Shown: one piece after another, positions 51,653 to 60,215 of the stretch
How positions within the stretch are numbered: position 1 is the stretch's first letter
How the letters are laid out: each line of letters starts with the position of its first letter
From: JBBQXH01 sp963710975
Lineage (GTDB): Bacteria; Actinomycetota; Thermoleophilia; Gaiellales; Gaiellaceae
Assembly: GCA_963710975.1 (NCBI GenBank)
Contig: CAVQCG010000005.1
Coordinates: 186,001 to 250,000 of the forward strand
DNA length: 64,000 nucleotides
Direction of reading: 5' to 3'
Position numbers and translations under genes: made by a program
The notes under the pieces: generated by a model
Told to the model about the DNA's origin: nothing
The model's database searches: none
What the model saw: the letters and a program-made list of their open reading frames with translations, nothing else

Positions 51653-52515
51653 CAGCGGGCGATGCTACTCGGGCGGACGGACACCGGCGGGCCCGTGTCG
51701 GTCGGCTGAGCCGGGCGGAAGCGCTGCGTCCAGACGAGGCCGGCGAGACCGACGAGGAAGACGCCGAGGGCCATCCAGAAGTTCAAGCGCATGCCGAAGA
51801 TGTGGTGCGAGGGATCGATCCTGATCTGCTCCTCCCATGAGAAGCGGGCGAGGCCGTACCACATGATGTAGAGGAAGAAGACGCCGCCCGGACGGAGCTT
51901 CTGGTTCACGACGAGCCAGATCATCACCGCCGCACCCGCCGTATCCCAGAGGAACTCGTAGAGGAACGTCGGGTGGAACGTCGCGAACTCCTCATACCCG
52001 GCAGGCCGGTTCTCAGGGTCGATCTCGAGCCCCCAGGGCAGCGTCGTCGGGGTTCCGAACAGCTCCTGGTTGAAGTAGTTGCCGAATCGCCCGATTCCCT
52101 GGGCGAGCAGGATCGCCGGGCCCATGCAGTCGGCGAGACGCGGGACGCTGGCGCCGGCTCGCCGGGCGATGATCGCGCCGGTGACGAGCCCGGCGGCGAC
52201 TCCACCCCAGACGCCGAGCCCGCCCTTCCAGACCGCGAAGACCCCCCACCACTCGTCGGGCACCTCGTCCCAGCTGGTGATCACGTGATAGAGGCGGGCA
52301 CCGACGATTCCCGCTGCCACACCCCACATCGCACAGCGGTAGATCAGATCCCAGTCGCCACCCTGCCGCACCCAGAGCTTCCCCGAGACGTATACCGCCA
52401 CGAGGATTCCGAGGAGGAGCATGATGCCGTACCCGCGGATGGTGAGCGGGCCGATGTGCACCACGCCGCCCGACGGGCTCGGGATGAACGCGAGAAGGTG
52501 GTGGCCGGCCGTCAT
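51652..52515 (-). CDS. lgt: Prolipoprotein diacylglyceryl transferase
   Basis: Transfers diacylglycerol from phosphatidylglycerol to the lipobox cysteine of exported lipoproteins; polytopic membrane enzyme. GIGRFGNYFNQELFGTPTT is the Lgt signature, and about seven hydrophobic segments are visible (for example IMLLLGILVAVYVSGKLW and PAILLAQGIGRFG). 287 residues. It serves the several lipoproteins encoded in this window. It lies just upstream of scpA with a 1-bp overlap. Confidence 0.96.
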   Translation of the reverse strand: MTAGHHLLAFIPSPSGGVVHIGPLTIRGYGIMLLLGILVAVYVSGKLWVRQGGDWDLIYRCAMWGVAAGIVGARLYHVITSWDEVPDEWWGVFAVWKGGLGVWGGVAAGLVTGAIIARRAGASVPRLADCMGPAILLAQGIGRFGNYFNQELFGTPTTLPWGLEIDPENRPAGYEEFATFHPTFLYEFLWDTAGAAVMIWLVVNQKLRPGGVFFLYIMWYGLARFSWEEQIRIDPSHHIFGMRLNFWMALGVFLVGLAGLVWTQRFRPAQPTDTGPPVSVRPSSIAR

Positions 52516-52552
52516 GTCGGGGCCGAATATACGTGGCCCGAGAGTGGGCGGA

Positions 52553-52756
52553 CTACAGGAGGATCCGGAGAGCCGTCTCGGGGGGGCAGCCGGTCTTCAG
52601 GAGGTCCCCGGCGCGATGCAGGTCGATCTCGACGCGCTCGGCGAGCTGCCGTGCTGCATCCTCGGGATACCCCGCGCGCATGAGGGCACGCATCCGCCAG
52701 TCGACCACGCGGCCCAACTCGGTTTCGACGATGACGTCAGATTCGGTGGCGTTCAT
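52553..52756 (-). CDS. Small protein with GCPPETA C-terminus
   Basis: A 67-residue acidic protein without signal or membrane segment. ATG 52756 follows GGAGGA by 4 nt. The C-terminal half is helical (LMRAGYPEDAARQLAERVEIDLHRAGDLL in two pieces) and ends KTGCPPETALRILL. A second, interrupted copy with the same ending lies directly upstream at 52866-53068. I do not recognise a characterised family; lgt follows downstream. Confidence 0.75.
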   Translation of the reverse strand: MNATESDVIVETELGRVVDWRMRALMRAGYPEDAARQLAERVEIDLHRAGDLLKTGCPPETALRILL

Positions 52757-52865
52757 TTCTCCTCCACTCCGATCCTACCCTCTGTTCGGCGTGTTGCCGA
52801 GTAGTGGATCGCGCATCGTGGGCCGCTTAACGTCGAATTAACGAGCCTCGCCGGATCGCGGGAGC

Positions 52866-53068
52866 CTAGAGGAGGATGCGGACAGCGGTCTCCGGCGGAC
52901 ATCCCATCCGAACGAGCGAAACGGCACGATGGAGATCGACGTCGGCCCGCAGTGCGAGCTCCATGGCTGCGGCGACGGCGAATCCCACCCGGCCGAGCAC
53001 GTCCGTCCGCCAGCCATAACGCGCGCTTCGTCGGCGTCGAACAGGGTCTCGGTCTCGGTTGCGCGCAT
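52866..53068 (-). pseudogene. Paralogue of the GCPPETA small protein, frame broken
   Basis: ATG 53068 reads MRATETETLFDADEAR, then an indel in the ACGCGCGC run at 53017-53026 moves the rest into another frame: YGWRTDVLGRVGFAVAAAME and RADVDLHRAVSLVRMGCPPETAVRILL to a TAG at 52866. The length is off by one missing (or two extra) bases. The ending matches the neighbour almost exactly (MGCPPETAVRILL against KTGCPPETALRILL), so the two arose by duplication. Given the other indels in this sequence the break may be an error rather than real decay. Confidence 0.7.
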
Positions 53069-53102
53069 CGTTTCGGGAGTGTCGTCGCCGGTCGAATTCG
53101 TT

Positions 53103-53606
53103 TCACGAACGGACGGTGATCGCGACCCGAACTCTGTCCCCGTTCGCGTTCGACCAGGTTCCGGCCAGCGGTCGACACGAGCCCGCAGGGAAGCGAACCG
53201 TGACTCTGTCCGAGGTCCGACCGCTGTCGAGCTTCTTGTTCCAGTCGACGAGGACGACCGTCCCGCGCGTCCCCACCCGGCATCCGCCGATCGACGACGT
53301 GACCTTCACCGTCAGGAGCAGCGTCGTCTTCGGGACGTTCGGTGCCTGCGTCGGGGTGCGCCTGTCGATGCTCCAGAGGGTCACACGCGATGCGAAGGTC
53401 GACGAGCTCCGCCTTCCCCGGACGACTGCGAGGAAGTCGCCGGTCTTGCGAAGGGTGCCCGAGCCCTTCGAGGTGGACGCGAGACCTGCCGATGCGGAGA
53501 ACGTATAGCCGGCGCCTGTGATCCCAGTGGCGGGATGGGCAAGCGCCACGCCCGGACTCATGAGGACAGCGAGCGTGCCGGCGGTAAGGAGGGTGACTGT
53601 GCGCAC
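53103..53606 (-). CDS. Secreted protein of unknown function
   Basis: A 167-residue protein with a clear signal peptide (MRTVTLLTAGTLAVLMSPGVALA) and a beta-rich mature part containing two widely spaced cysteines (GGCRVG, AGSCRPL) that could pair. No family recognised. GTG 53606 lies 10 nt after TACGCT. The gene is 21 bp downstream of dnaE on the same strand but has its own box. Confidence 0.65.
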   Translation of the reverse strand: MRTVTLLTAGTLAVLMSPGVALAHPATGITGAGYTFSASAGLASTSKGSGTLRKTGDFLAVVRGRRSSSTFASRVTLWSIDRRTPTQAPNVPKTTLLLTVKVTSSIGGCRVGTRGTVVLVDWNKKLDSGRTSDRVTVRFPAGSCRPLAGTWSNANGDRVRVAITVRS

Positions 53607-53627
53607 GGGTGCTTGGAGCGTAGTCGC

Positions 53628-56600
53628 TCAGGCGATCGCGGTCTCGCCGAGCAGCGCCTTCACTTCCGCGAAGAAGTCCGGTTCGGGACGGACACGGTAC
53701 TCGGGCCCGAATTGCAGCGTCCGCGGCCCATCGGACGTGTCGAGCGCGACGATGACGGGCGACTCGCCTGGAAACCCTCGAACGACCTCAGCCAGATCCC
53801 GGATGACCCCGGCATGGGCGCGCCTGGCATCGACGCGCAGGCGAACCTCCGGGCGCTCCCGGACGGCTTCGAAGGCAGCAACGTCGAGGGCGACGAGCTT
53901 CACCTCGCCGTCCTTGTGATCGACTCGCCCCTTGACGAGCAAGACCCGGTCGGCCTCGAGAAGATCGCGCGCAGCCGCGAAGGCCGAGTTGAACGCGATC
54001 ACCTCGACGGAGCCGGAAAGGTCGTCGAGCCTGACGAATGCCATCGGGTCGCCCTTGCGAGTCGTCAGGAGTCGGATCGCGCCCACGATTCCGCCGACGG
54101 TGACCACGTCGCCGTCGCGGCGGCTCGAGACCTCGGTGAGCGGGAGATCGACCTTCCGGCGAAGCTGGTCACGGATGCTCGCGAGAGGATGCTCTGACAC
54201 GTAGAGACCGAGCGTCTCCTTCTCGAGCGCGAGCAGATCCTGCTTGTCGTACTCGTCGGAGGAGATCACGGGATGATGGGCGGGCCGAGCAATCGCCTGC
54301 GGCTCGTCCTCGCCGCCGAGGTCGAAGATCGACCCCTGACCGGCGAGGCGGTCGGCGTGGTAGCGGCCGCCTGACGAGAGAGCCTGTTCGAGCAGCCCGA
54401 GCATCCCCTTCCGCGACGACCCGGTCGAGTCGAGCGCGCCACACTTGACGAGGCTCTCGAGCGCCCGCTTGTTGACGACCTGCGGGTCGACCCGCTCACA
54501 GAAGTCCCAGAGCGAGACGAACCGCCCACCGTCTTCACGCGCGGCGATCACCGCACGGACGGCCGACTCGCCGACGTTCTTGACGGCGTTGAGGCCGAAG
54601 CGAATCTTGCCGTCCACGACAGCGAAGTCGAGCGCGGAGACGTTGACGTCCGGTGGCAGCACCTCGATGCCCATCTCCTCGCAGGCCGCTACGTAGAACG
54701 GCACCTTGTCCTTCGTGTTCATGACCGACGAGATGAGCGCGGCCATGTACTGCGCAGGGTAGTTCGCCTTCAGGTATGCGGTGCGGTACGCGATGAGCGC
54801 GTAACAGGCGGCGTGCGACTTGTTGAAGGAATAGTCCTGCGCTTGCTCCATGTCCTTCCAGAGCTGCTCGCCGACCTTCGGCTCGACCTGGTTCTCGAGG
54901 CAGCCGGCGATGAACTTGTCCTTCAGCGACGCCATGAGCGAGTGGATCTTCTTCCCGATCGCCTTGCGAAGATCGTCGGCCTCAGCCGGGGAGAAACCGG
55001 CCAGCCGCTTGGCGATCTCCATGTACTGCTCCTGGTAGATGCAGATGCCGTACGTCGGCTCGGTGATCGGCCGGAGGCGCTCGTCGAGAAACGTGACCTG
55101 CTCCTGGCCGGCCTTGCGCTTCGCGTAGCCAGGGATGTAACCCATGGGGCCTGGCCGGAAGAGCGCAACGAGAGCGATGAGGTCCTCGAACTCGGTGGGT
55201 TTCACTTGGCGCAGCGCCTCACGCATCCCGGACGACTCGAACTGGAAGACACCCGTCGACTCACCGCGACGGAGCATCGCGTACGTCTTGTCGTCGTCGA
55301 GCGGGAGGTTCGTGATGTCGACATCGCCGATCAGGGCGATCGCCTCGTCGATGACATCGAGGTTGCGCAACCCGAGGAAGTCCATCTTGAGCAAGCCGAG
55401 CGCCTCGACGTCCTGCATCGCGAACTGGGTCACGACCTCCTGGTCGGACCCTTTCTGCTGGAGCGGCACGTACTCGACGAGCGGCCGATCGCCGATGACG
55501 ACACCCGCGGCGTGGATCGAGTCCTGCCTGACGAGCCCCTCGAGGGGCTTCGCGAGATCGACGATCTGGCGCGCGACCTCGTCCCCGTCGTAGGCCAGAC
55601 GGAGCTCTGCGCCAGGTTTCATGCAGTCGTCGAGGTAGACCCGCGGCCCCTCCGGAATCGCCTTGGCGATCTTGTCCACGACGCCGTACGGAATCTCGAG
55701 TACCCGCCCGGCATCGCGCACAGCGGCACGGGCGGCCATCGTCCCGAAGGTGATGATCTGGGCGACCCGGTCGCGCCCGTACTTCTCGGCGACGTAGTTG
55801 ATCACCTGGTCGCGCCCGTGGACCGAGAAGTCGATATCGATGTCCGGCATCGACTTCCGACCCGGATTCAGGAAACGCTCGAACAGCAGGTCGTACTTGA
55901 GCGGGTCGATGTCGGTGATCTCGAGGCAGTAGGCGACGAGCGAGCCGGCGGCCGAGCCGCGTCCGGGCCCGACGCCGATCCCGTTGTGCTTCGCGAAGGC
56001 GATGAAGTCCCAGACGATGAGGAAGTAGTCCGCGAAGCCCATCTCGCGGATGGTCTTCAGCTCGAAGGCGAGGCGCTCTTCCAGCTCCGGTGTGACCCGC
56101 TCGTAGCGCCGGCGGATGCCCTCGTCGCAAAGCTCGATGAGGTACTCGAAGGCATCACGCTCGTCCGGGGTGGGGAACGTGGGGAGCAGGATCCGCCCGA
56201 GCTCCATGCTGACCGTGCACCGGTCCGCGATCTCGAGCGTCCGTGCCATCGCCTCGGGAAGGTGACCGAAGGTCGCCTGCATCTCCTCCGGCGTCTTGAA
56301 GTAGAACTGGTCGGTGTCGAACTTCCAGTGATTCGGGTTTGCCAGCGAGTCGCCCGACTGGATGCAGAGGAGCGCCTCGTGTGCGCGCGCGTCCTCGTGC
56401 CGCAAGTAGTGGACGTCGCCCGTGGTGACGAGCGGTATACCGCTCGATTGCGAGAGCGCAACAAGCTGGGGATTGATCTCCTGCTGGATAGGCAGGCCCG
56501 CGTCCTGAAGCTCGACGTAGACCGACTCGCGACCGAAGATGTCACAGAGCCGCGCGAGCTCGGCTTCCGCATCCTTCGTCTGGCCCTGCTCGAGAGCCCG

Positions 56601-57020
56601 GGAGACGCGCCCTGACAGGCAGCCGGAGAGGGCGACGATGCCTTTCGCATGAGCCGACAGCAGCTCCCAGTCGACTCGCGGCTTGTAGTAGTACCCCTCG
56701 AGGTAGCCGATCGACGAGAGCCTGATCAGGTTCGCGTACCCCTCGTTCGACTCGGCGAGGAGCGTGAGGTGCGCCTGACCCTTCTTCTGAATCCTCCGGT
56801 CGTCGGTGACGTAGACCTCGCAGCCCAGGATCGGCTTGACACCTGCGCGGTCCGCCTGCCTATAGAGCTCGACCGCACCGGCGAGCGACCCGTGATCGGT
56901 GAGCGCGACCGCCGGCATCTCGAGCTCGACGGCACGGGCCACGAGATCAGGGATCCTGCACGCTCCGTCGAGGATCGAGTACTCCGAGTGGACGTGCAGA
57001 TGGACGAAAGGGGCGCTCAA
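53628..57020 (-). CDS. dnaE: DNA polymerase III alpha subunit
   Basis: Main replicative polymerase (DnaE1 type), 1130 residues. The PHP domain starts at once (FVHLHVHSEYSILDGACRI) with its metal-binding His residues kept. Palm catalytic Asp residues are in MPDIDIDFSVHGRDQVI and the GPGRGSAAGSLVAYCL loop; a helix-hairpin-helix and an OB fold (VTVGGIVGAIRLLTTRKG) follow, then the C-terminal tau-binding part. TTG 57020 is the start (LSAPFVHLHV), 9 nt after a TACAAT box; no nearer ATG exists. Confidence 0.97.
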   Translation of the reverse strand: MSAPFVHLHVHSEYSILDGACRIPDLVARAVELEMPAVALTDHGSLAGAVELYRQADRAGVKPILGCEVYVTDDRRIQKKGQAHLTLLAESNEGYANLIRLSSIGYLEGYYYKPRVDWELLSAHAKGIVALSGCLSGRVSRALEQGQTKDAEAELARLCDIFGRESVYVELQDAGLPIQQEINPQLVALSQSSGIPLVTTGDVHYLRHEDARAHEALLCIQSGDSLANPNHWKFDTDQFYFKTPEEMQATFGHLPEAMARTLEIADRCTVSMELGRILLPTFPTPDERDAFEYLIELCDEGIRRRYERVTPELEERLAFELKTIREMGFADYFLIVWDFIAFAKHNGIGVGPGRGSAAGSLVAYCLEITDIDPLKYDLLFERFLNPGRKSMPDIDIDFSVHGRDQVINYVAEKYGRDRVAQIITFGTMAARAAVRDAGRVLEIPYGVVDKIAKAIPEGPRVYLDDCMKPGAELRLAYDGDEVARQIVDLAKPLEGLVRQDSIHAAGVVIGDRPLVEYVPLQQKGSDQEVVTQFAMQDVEALGLLKMDFLGLRNLDVIDEAIALIGDVDITNLPLDDDKTYAMLRRGESTGVFQFESSGMREALRQVKPTEFEDLIALVALFRPGPMGYIPGYAKRKAGQEQVTFLDERLRPITEPTYGICIYQEQYMEIAKRLAGFSPAEADDLRKAIGKKIHSLMASLKDKFIAGCLENQVEPKVGEQLWKDMEQAQDYSFNKSHAACYALIAYRTAYLKANYPAQYMAALISSVMNTKDKVPFYVAACEEMGIEVLPPDVNVSALDFAVVDGKIRFGLNAVKNVGESAVRAVIAAREDGGRFVSLWDFCERVDPQVVNKRALESLVKCGALDSTGSSRKGMLGLLEQALSSGGRYHADRLAGQGSIFDLGGEDEPQAIARPAHHPVISSDEYDKQDLLALEKETLGLYVSEHPLASIRDQLRRKVDLPLTEVSSRRDGDVVTVGGIVGAIRLLTTRKGDPMAFVRLDDLSGSVEVIAFNSAFAAARDLLEADRVLLVKGRVDHKDGEVKLVALDVAAFEAVRERPEVRLRVDARRAHAGVIRDLAEVVRGFPGESPVIVALDTSDGPRTLQFGPEYRVRPEPDFFAEVKALLGETAIA

Positions 57021-57029
57021 CGCCTAGCG

Positions 57030-57035
57030 ATTGTA
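57030..57035 (-). promoter_or_regulatory. -10 box for dnaE
   Basis: TACAAT (minus strand) ends 9 nt before TTG 57020. The transcript would start within 2-3 nt of the start codon, and no Shine-Dalgarno is seen. Confidence 0.5.
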
Positions 57036-57210
57036 GAGCCGGGTCCTGCCGGACAGCCGGGTCGTTGCTCGAACAGGCAACGCTCGGACTCCGATATCCG
57101 CGCGCCATCCCGCCGAGCGGTTCTCAGATCCCTCCCGGCGGCCCGATTCCCCCGGCTGCGGCGGCGCGGCGAGGGTGACCGAGCAGCGGGGCGCGCGCGA
57201 CAGCTTCCCG

Positions 57211-57245
57211 TTGACACGCGCGGGCCGTCTTGAAAACGTTGTCAA
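57211..57245 (+). promoter_or_regulatory. Promoter with overlapping operator-like palindrome
   Basis: TTGACA at 57211-57216 is a consensus -35 box. Where the -10 should be lies the palindrome TTGAAAACGTTGTCAA (57230-57245), symmetric except for one base pair and centred on CG, as in LacI/GalR-family operators. A Fur/Zur-type box is the alternative reading. It sits 27 bp before the MetE-like ATG, which also has a purine-rich ribosome binding site (AAGGGGGG). Position over the promoter suggests repression. The rest of the 251-bp gap back to dnaE shows nothing else I can name. Confidence 0.5.
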
Positions 57246-57271
57246 TTGCAGACGAACCAAGGGGGGAATGA

Positions 57272-58519
57272 ATGGCTTTCACCTCGACCAACGACCTGAT
57301 GCTTCCTGCGACGGTGACCGGCTCCTGGCCGCGACCTCGCTGGTACACCGCCAACATGTGGGGCCGACCGCTCGACACCGCCATGATGGATCCCTGGTAC
57401 CGCGAGCAGTTCACCGACGCGCACGCAATCGTCGTCTCCGACCAGGAACGGGCCGGTCTCGACATCCTCACCACCGGGGACTACCACCTCGACGAGGACG
57501 TCGCCGGGCGATCGTGGCACCACTACCCGCTGCAGCGCTGGAAGGGCCTCGAGCACGAGGAGCTGCAGACGGAGAAGACGCGCTCGCCGCTTCTCTCCTA
57601 TCCGGTAGGGACGATGCTCGACTCGATCTACAAGACGTGGCGGTGGCCCCGCGTGGTCGACAAGGTCGAGCACGACCCGAAGAACCCGCTCGAGTACGCG
57701 AAGATCTGGCGGATCTCGCAACAGGCCGCAGCGTCCGAGAAGCCCGTCAAGTTCGGCACCTGTTCGGCGCAGGTGCTCGCGTTCTTCCTCGACAGTCACA
57801 CATCGAAGTACGACCTCGACGACAAGAAGCAGCTGACCTGGGACATGGCCGAGGCGATGAACCTCGAGCTGCGGCAGCTCGCCGCCTCCGGCTGCAAAGT
57901 CATCCAGCTCGAGGAGCCGACGCTCCATTTCATCTCCTGCTACTACCCCGAGATGACCGAGTTGATCGACTTCCTGGTCGACTGTTTCAACCGTGAGATC
58001 GAAGGGCTCGACGATGTCGAGATCTGGATCCACACGTGCTGGGGCAACCCGAACATGCAGAAGGTGTTCTCCGACGAGTCGTACGCGAACTCCGTCGAGA
58101 TCTACCTCGACCGCCTGAAGGGCGACGTCTGGACGATCGAGGCGACCGAGAACGACATGAAGGAGCTTCCGCTCTTCGCCCCGTACAGGGACTCGCTGAA
58201 GAAGAAGATCGCTGTTGGCGTGGTGAGCCACCGGACGCTCCAGGCCGACTTCCCGGAGGTCGTGGCAGGACGGGTACGCAGGGCGCTCGAGTACATTCCG
58301 GCCGACAAGCTGGTCCTCTCGACCGACTGCGGCTTCGGCCGACAGGGCTTCAACCGTCACATCGCCTTCTACAAGTCGACCGCGATTCCGCAGGGCCGGA
58401 ACATCGTCCTCGAGGAGCTCGGGCTCGAGCCTCGCTACGTGCCGGCCGCCGACGAGCAGCTCGCCTGGGACTGGCTCCCGGACTTCGAGCCGCTCACGCA
58501 CCTGAAGCCGCTTCGCTAG
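57272..58519 (+). CDS. MetE C-terminal-domain-like protein
   Basis: Zinc methyltransferase-fold protein related to the C-terminal half of cobalamin-independent methionine synthase, 415 residues; the N-terminal half of MetE is absent. Zinc ligands are recognisable as WIHTCWGNPN (His and Cys) and STDCGFGRQGFNRHIAF (Cys), with Glu in IQLEEPTLHF. Such stand-alone proteins include methyl-donor-specific methionine synthases and alkyl-transferases like the coenzyme M transferases, so methionine synthesis is only one possibility. It is monocistronic, between an operator-like palindrome and a strong inverted repeat. Confidence 0.8.
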   Translation: MAFTSTNDLMLPATVTGSWPRPRWYTANMWGRPLDTAMMDPWYREQFTDAHAIVVSDQERAGLDILTTGDYHLDEDVAGRSWHHYPLQRWKGLEHEELQTEKTRSPLLSYPVGTMLDSIYKTWRWPRVVDKVEHDPKNPLEYAKIWRISQQAAASEKPVKFGTCSAQVLAFFLDSHTSKYDLDDKKQLTWDMAEAMNLELRQLAASGCKVIQLEEPTLHFISCYYPEMTELIDFLVDCFNREIEGLDDVEIWIHTCWGNPNMQKVFSDESYANSVEIYLDRLKGDVWTIEATENDMKELPLFAPYRDSLKKKIAVGVVSHRTLQADFPEVVAGRVRRALEYIPADKLVLSTDCGFGRQGFNRHIAFYKSTAIPQGRNIVLEELGLEPRYVPAADEQLAWDWLPDFEPLTHLKPLR

Positions 58520-58529
58520 CAGGAAACCA

Positions 58530-58567
58530 TGCACGTGTGGGAGCCATGACCTGCTCCCACACGTGCA
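58530..58567. terminator. 15-bp perfect inverted repeat (bidirectional terminator?)
   Basis: Arms TGCACGTGTGGGAGC (58530-58544) and its exact complement (58553-58567) flank an 8-nt loop, 11 bp after the MetE-like stop and before the convergent lipoprotein gene. There is no T-run on either side, so it would be an atypical terminator. Confidence 0.65.
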
Positions 58568-58609
58568 GGCTCGGCGACCTCCTCGCCGACAACCGCCTGG
58601 CGATCGCTC

Positions 58610-59383
58610 TCACTCGGCCCGAAGCGGCCAGGCGAGTGCACTCGCCTGATCGCCTGCGCGCGCGAACCCGATGCCGACGTGCGTGCCCGCGGCAAGCGGA
58701 GAATCCGGTGGCCCGGCGACGAGGAGCGTGCGTGCATCGGGCCCTGCGGCCAACGTCGGCAAGGGGCTGCCGTCGATCCACACGGCGGCGGCGGTGATCG
58801 GAGCACGCGCCTCGACTTTCATTCCGAGCTGTGGCGATGTTCCGGCCTTCACACCCGTCGAGGGAACGACCGGCGTGAGCTTGACGGGCCCCCCGACCTC
58901 GAGGCGCCAGTAGCCTCCTTCGAGCCGAAGCGCAACTGCGTAGGCCGCCGTCTGGTTCACGCCTGCCTCGGTCCGCGTGCCGACGATCGCCGCGACAGCC
59001 CAGCGAGGCGCCGGCTTCTGGGCGAGGACGACCTGGTAGTCGGTGCCGGCGAAGGAGCCGACGCCCTGCTCGAACTCCCGGGCGAACCGATCTTCAAAGG
59101 TTCCACTGTCACGGCCGAACCGCCTCTGTGTCGGCCCCGAGAGCAGCGCCCACATCTGGAGGACGTCGCCCGAGCCGGCTGCCTCCACGAAGAGCTTCAG
59201 CGCGGCACCTGCGGCGGGCTCGACCGGCACGGTCGGCTCCGTGCCGGTCGGCACGGTCAGGACATTCGTCTCGGGATCAGTTGGGACGCTCGCCGTGTCC
59301 GATCCTGCGCTCCCGACGCAACCGGCGACGAACAGCACGAACAGGAGCCCGGCAGTCGCCGCTCGCATATGGGCAGCTCTCAC
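58610..59383 (-). CDS. Lipoprotein, paralogue of next gene
   Basis: A 257-residue exported lipoprotein: signal MRAAHMRAATAGLLFVLFVAGC with lipobox FVAGC, then a Thr/Pro/Glu-rich linker and a compact domain (AALKLFVEAAGSGDVLQMWALLS, VGSFAGTDYQVVLAQ, YWRLEVGGPVKL). The domain resembles an NTF2/DUF4878-like fold followed by a beta-sandwich (VWIDGSPLPTL onward). No catalytic motif. It shares this whole layout with the gene directly upstream; function unknown. Confidence 0.78.
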   Translation of the reverse strand: MRAAHMRAATAGLLFVLFVAGCVGSAGSDTASVPTDPETNVLTVPTGTEPTVPVEPAAGAALKLFVEAAGSGDVLQMWALLSGPTQRRFGRDSGTFEDRFAREFEQGVGSFAGTDYQVVLAQKPAPRWAVAAIVGTRTEAGVNQTAAYAVALRLEGGYWRLEVGGPVKLTPVVPSTGVKAGTSPQLGMKVEARAPITAAAVWIDGSPLPTLAAGPDARTLLVAGPPDSPLAAGTHVGIGFARAGDQASALAWPLRAE

Positions 59384-59389
59384 GGCCGC

Positions 59390-60154
59390 TCAGGCACTCG
59401 GCGCCCCCGAGATCCGGAAGGGTGCCGCGCCGGCCATCGCAGTCTCGCCGGTACTCACGTAGGCGACGACGACGTGCCGCCCGGATCCCAGCGGCGTGCC
59501 CGGTGTCGCCGTCACGCGGACGTCGTTTCCACTCCCGCTGACGTTGCCCGGCACCGGCTCGCCGTCGACCCAGAGCCCCGCCTCTTCGATGGGCCGCTTG
59601 GCACGCGCCCGAAAGACGATCTCAGGCTGTGACTCGGTCGTCTTGCCAGCGGGCGAGAGCAGCTCGAGCCTGATCGGGTCGCCTAGCTCGAGGCGCCAGC
59701 CACCTCCCTCCTGCGCGACCGGGACGGCGTACGCTGCGAACTCGTTCTTCCCGTCGTGCGTTCGAACGCCGGCGATCGCCGCGATTCCCCAGCCGCTCGG
59801 GGTGACCTGGGAGAGGACGACGTCGTAGTCCGTCTGCGCGAACGATCCGAGGCCGGCCTCGAATCCCTTCGCGTACTTTCGCTCGAACTTCGCGAGGGTT
59901 GGCCCGAGGAGAGTGCGGCTCTGTCGGGAGAGAAGACCCCACATCGTTTCTGCGTCACCTCGCCCGGCAGCCTGAACGAAGAGGTCGAGTGCGCCCGCAA
60001 CCTCCGGATCGTCGATGGGCTTCGAAGTCGTAGACGTTCCTGTCGGCTGCTGCCCCGTCGTCGCGTCACCGGACCCTCCCCCGCCGCAGCCAGAAAGCCC
60101 GAGCGCAAGGAAGAGGAAGGCCGCAGCGGCAGCACACCAGGTTCGCGTGGACAC
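59390..60154 (-). CDS. Lipoprotein, paralogue of previous gene
   Basis: A 254-residue lipoprotein with signal ending LALGLSGC and a Gly-rich stretch after the cysteine. The domain order mirrors the downstream gene: ALDLFVQAAGRGDAETMWGLLS, LGSFAQTDYDVVLSQ, GGWRLELGDPIRL, VWVDGEPVPG-like LWVDGEPVPG. The two genes are 6 bp apart and evidently duplicated, then diverged. Unknown function; both depend on Lgt for anchoring. Confidence 0.78.
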   Translation of the reverse strand: MSTRTWCAAAAAFLFLALGLSGCGGGGSGDATTGQQPTGTSTTSKPIDDPEVAGALDLFVQAAGRGDAETMWGLLSRQSRTLLGPTLAKFERKYAKGFEAGLGSFAQTDYDVVLSQVTPSGWGIAAIAGVRTHDGKNEFAAYAVPVAQEGGGWRLELGDPIRLELLSPAGKTTESQPEIVFRARAKRPIEEAGLWVDGEPVPGNVSGSGNDVRVTATPGTPLGSGRHVVVAYVSTGETAMAGAAPFRISGAPSA

Positions 60155-60215
60155 AGGCGCCAGTGTCGCAGAACTCGACGTGACCGAACCCCGATGTGAA
60201 GACCCGTGCCTTCGC

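Noticed and set aside
52929..54197. A 422-codon plus-strand frame across the secreted protein and dnaE end
   Set aside because: Antisense to dnaE and the signal-peptide protein; no start site or family.
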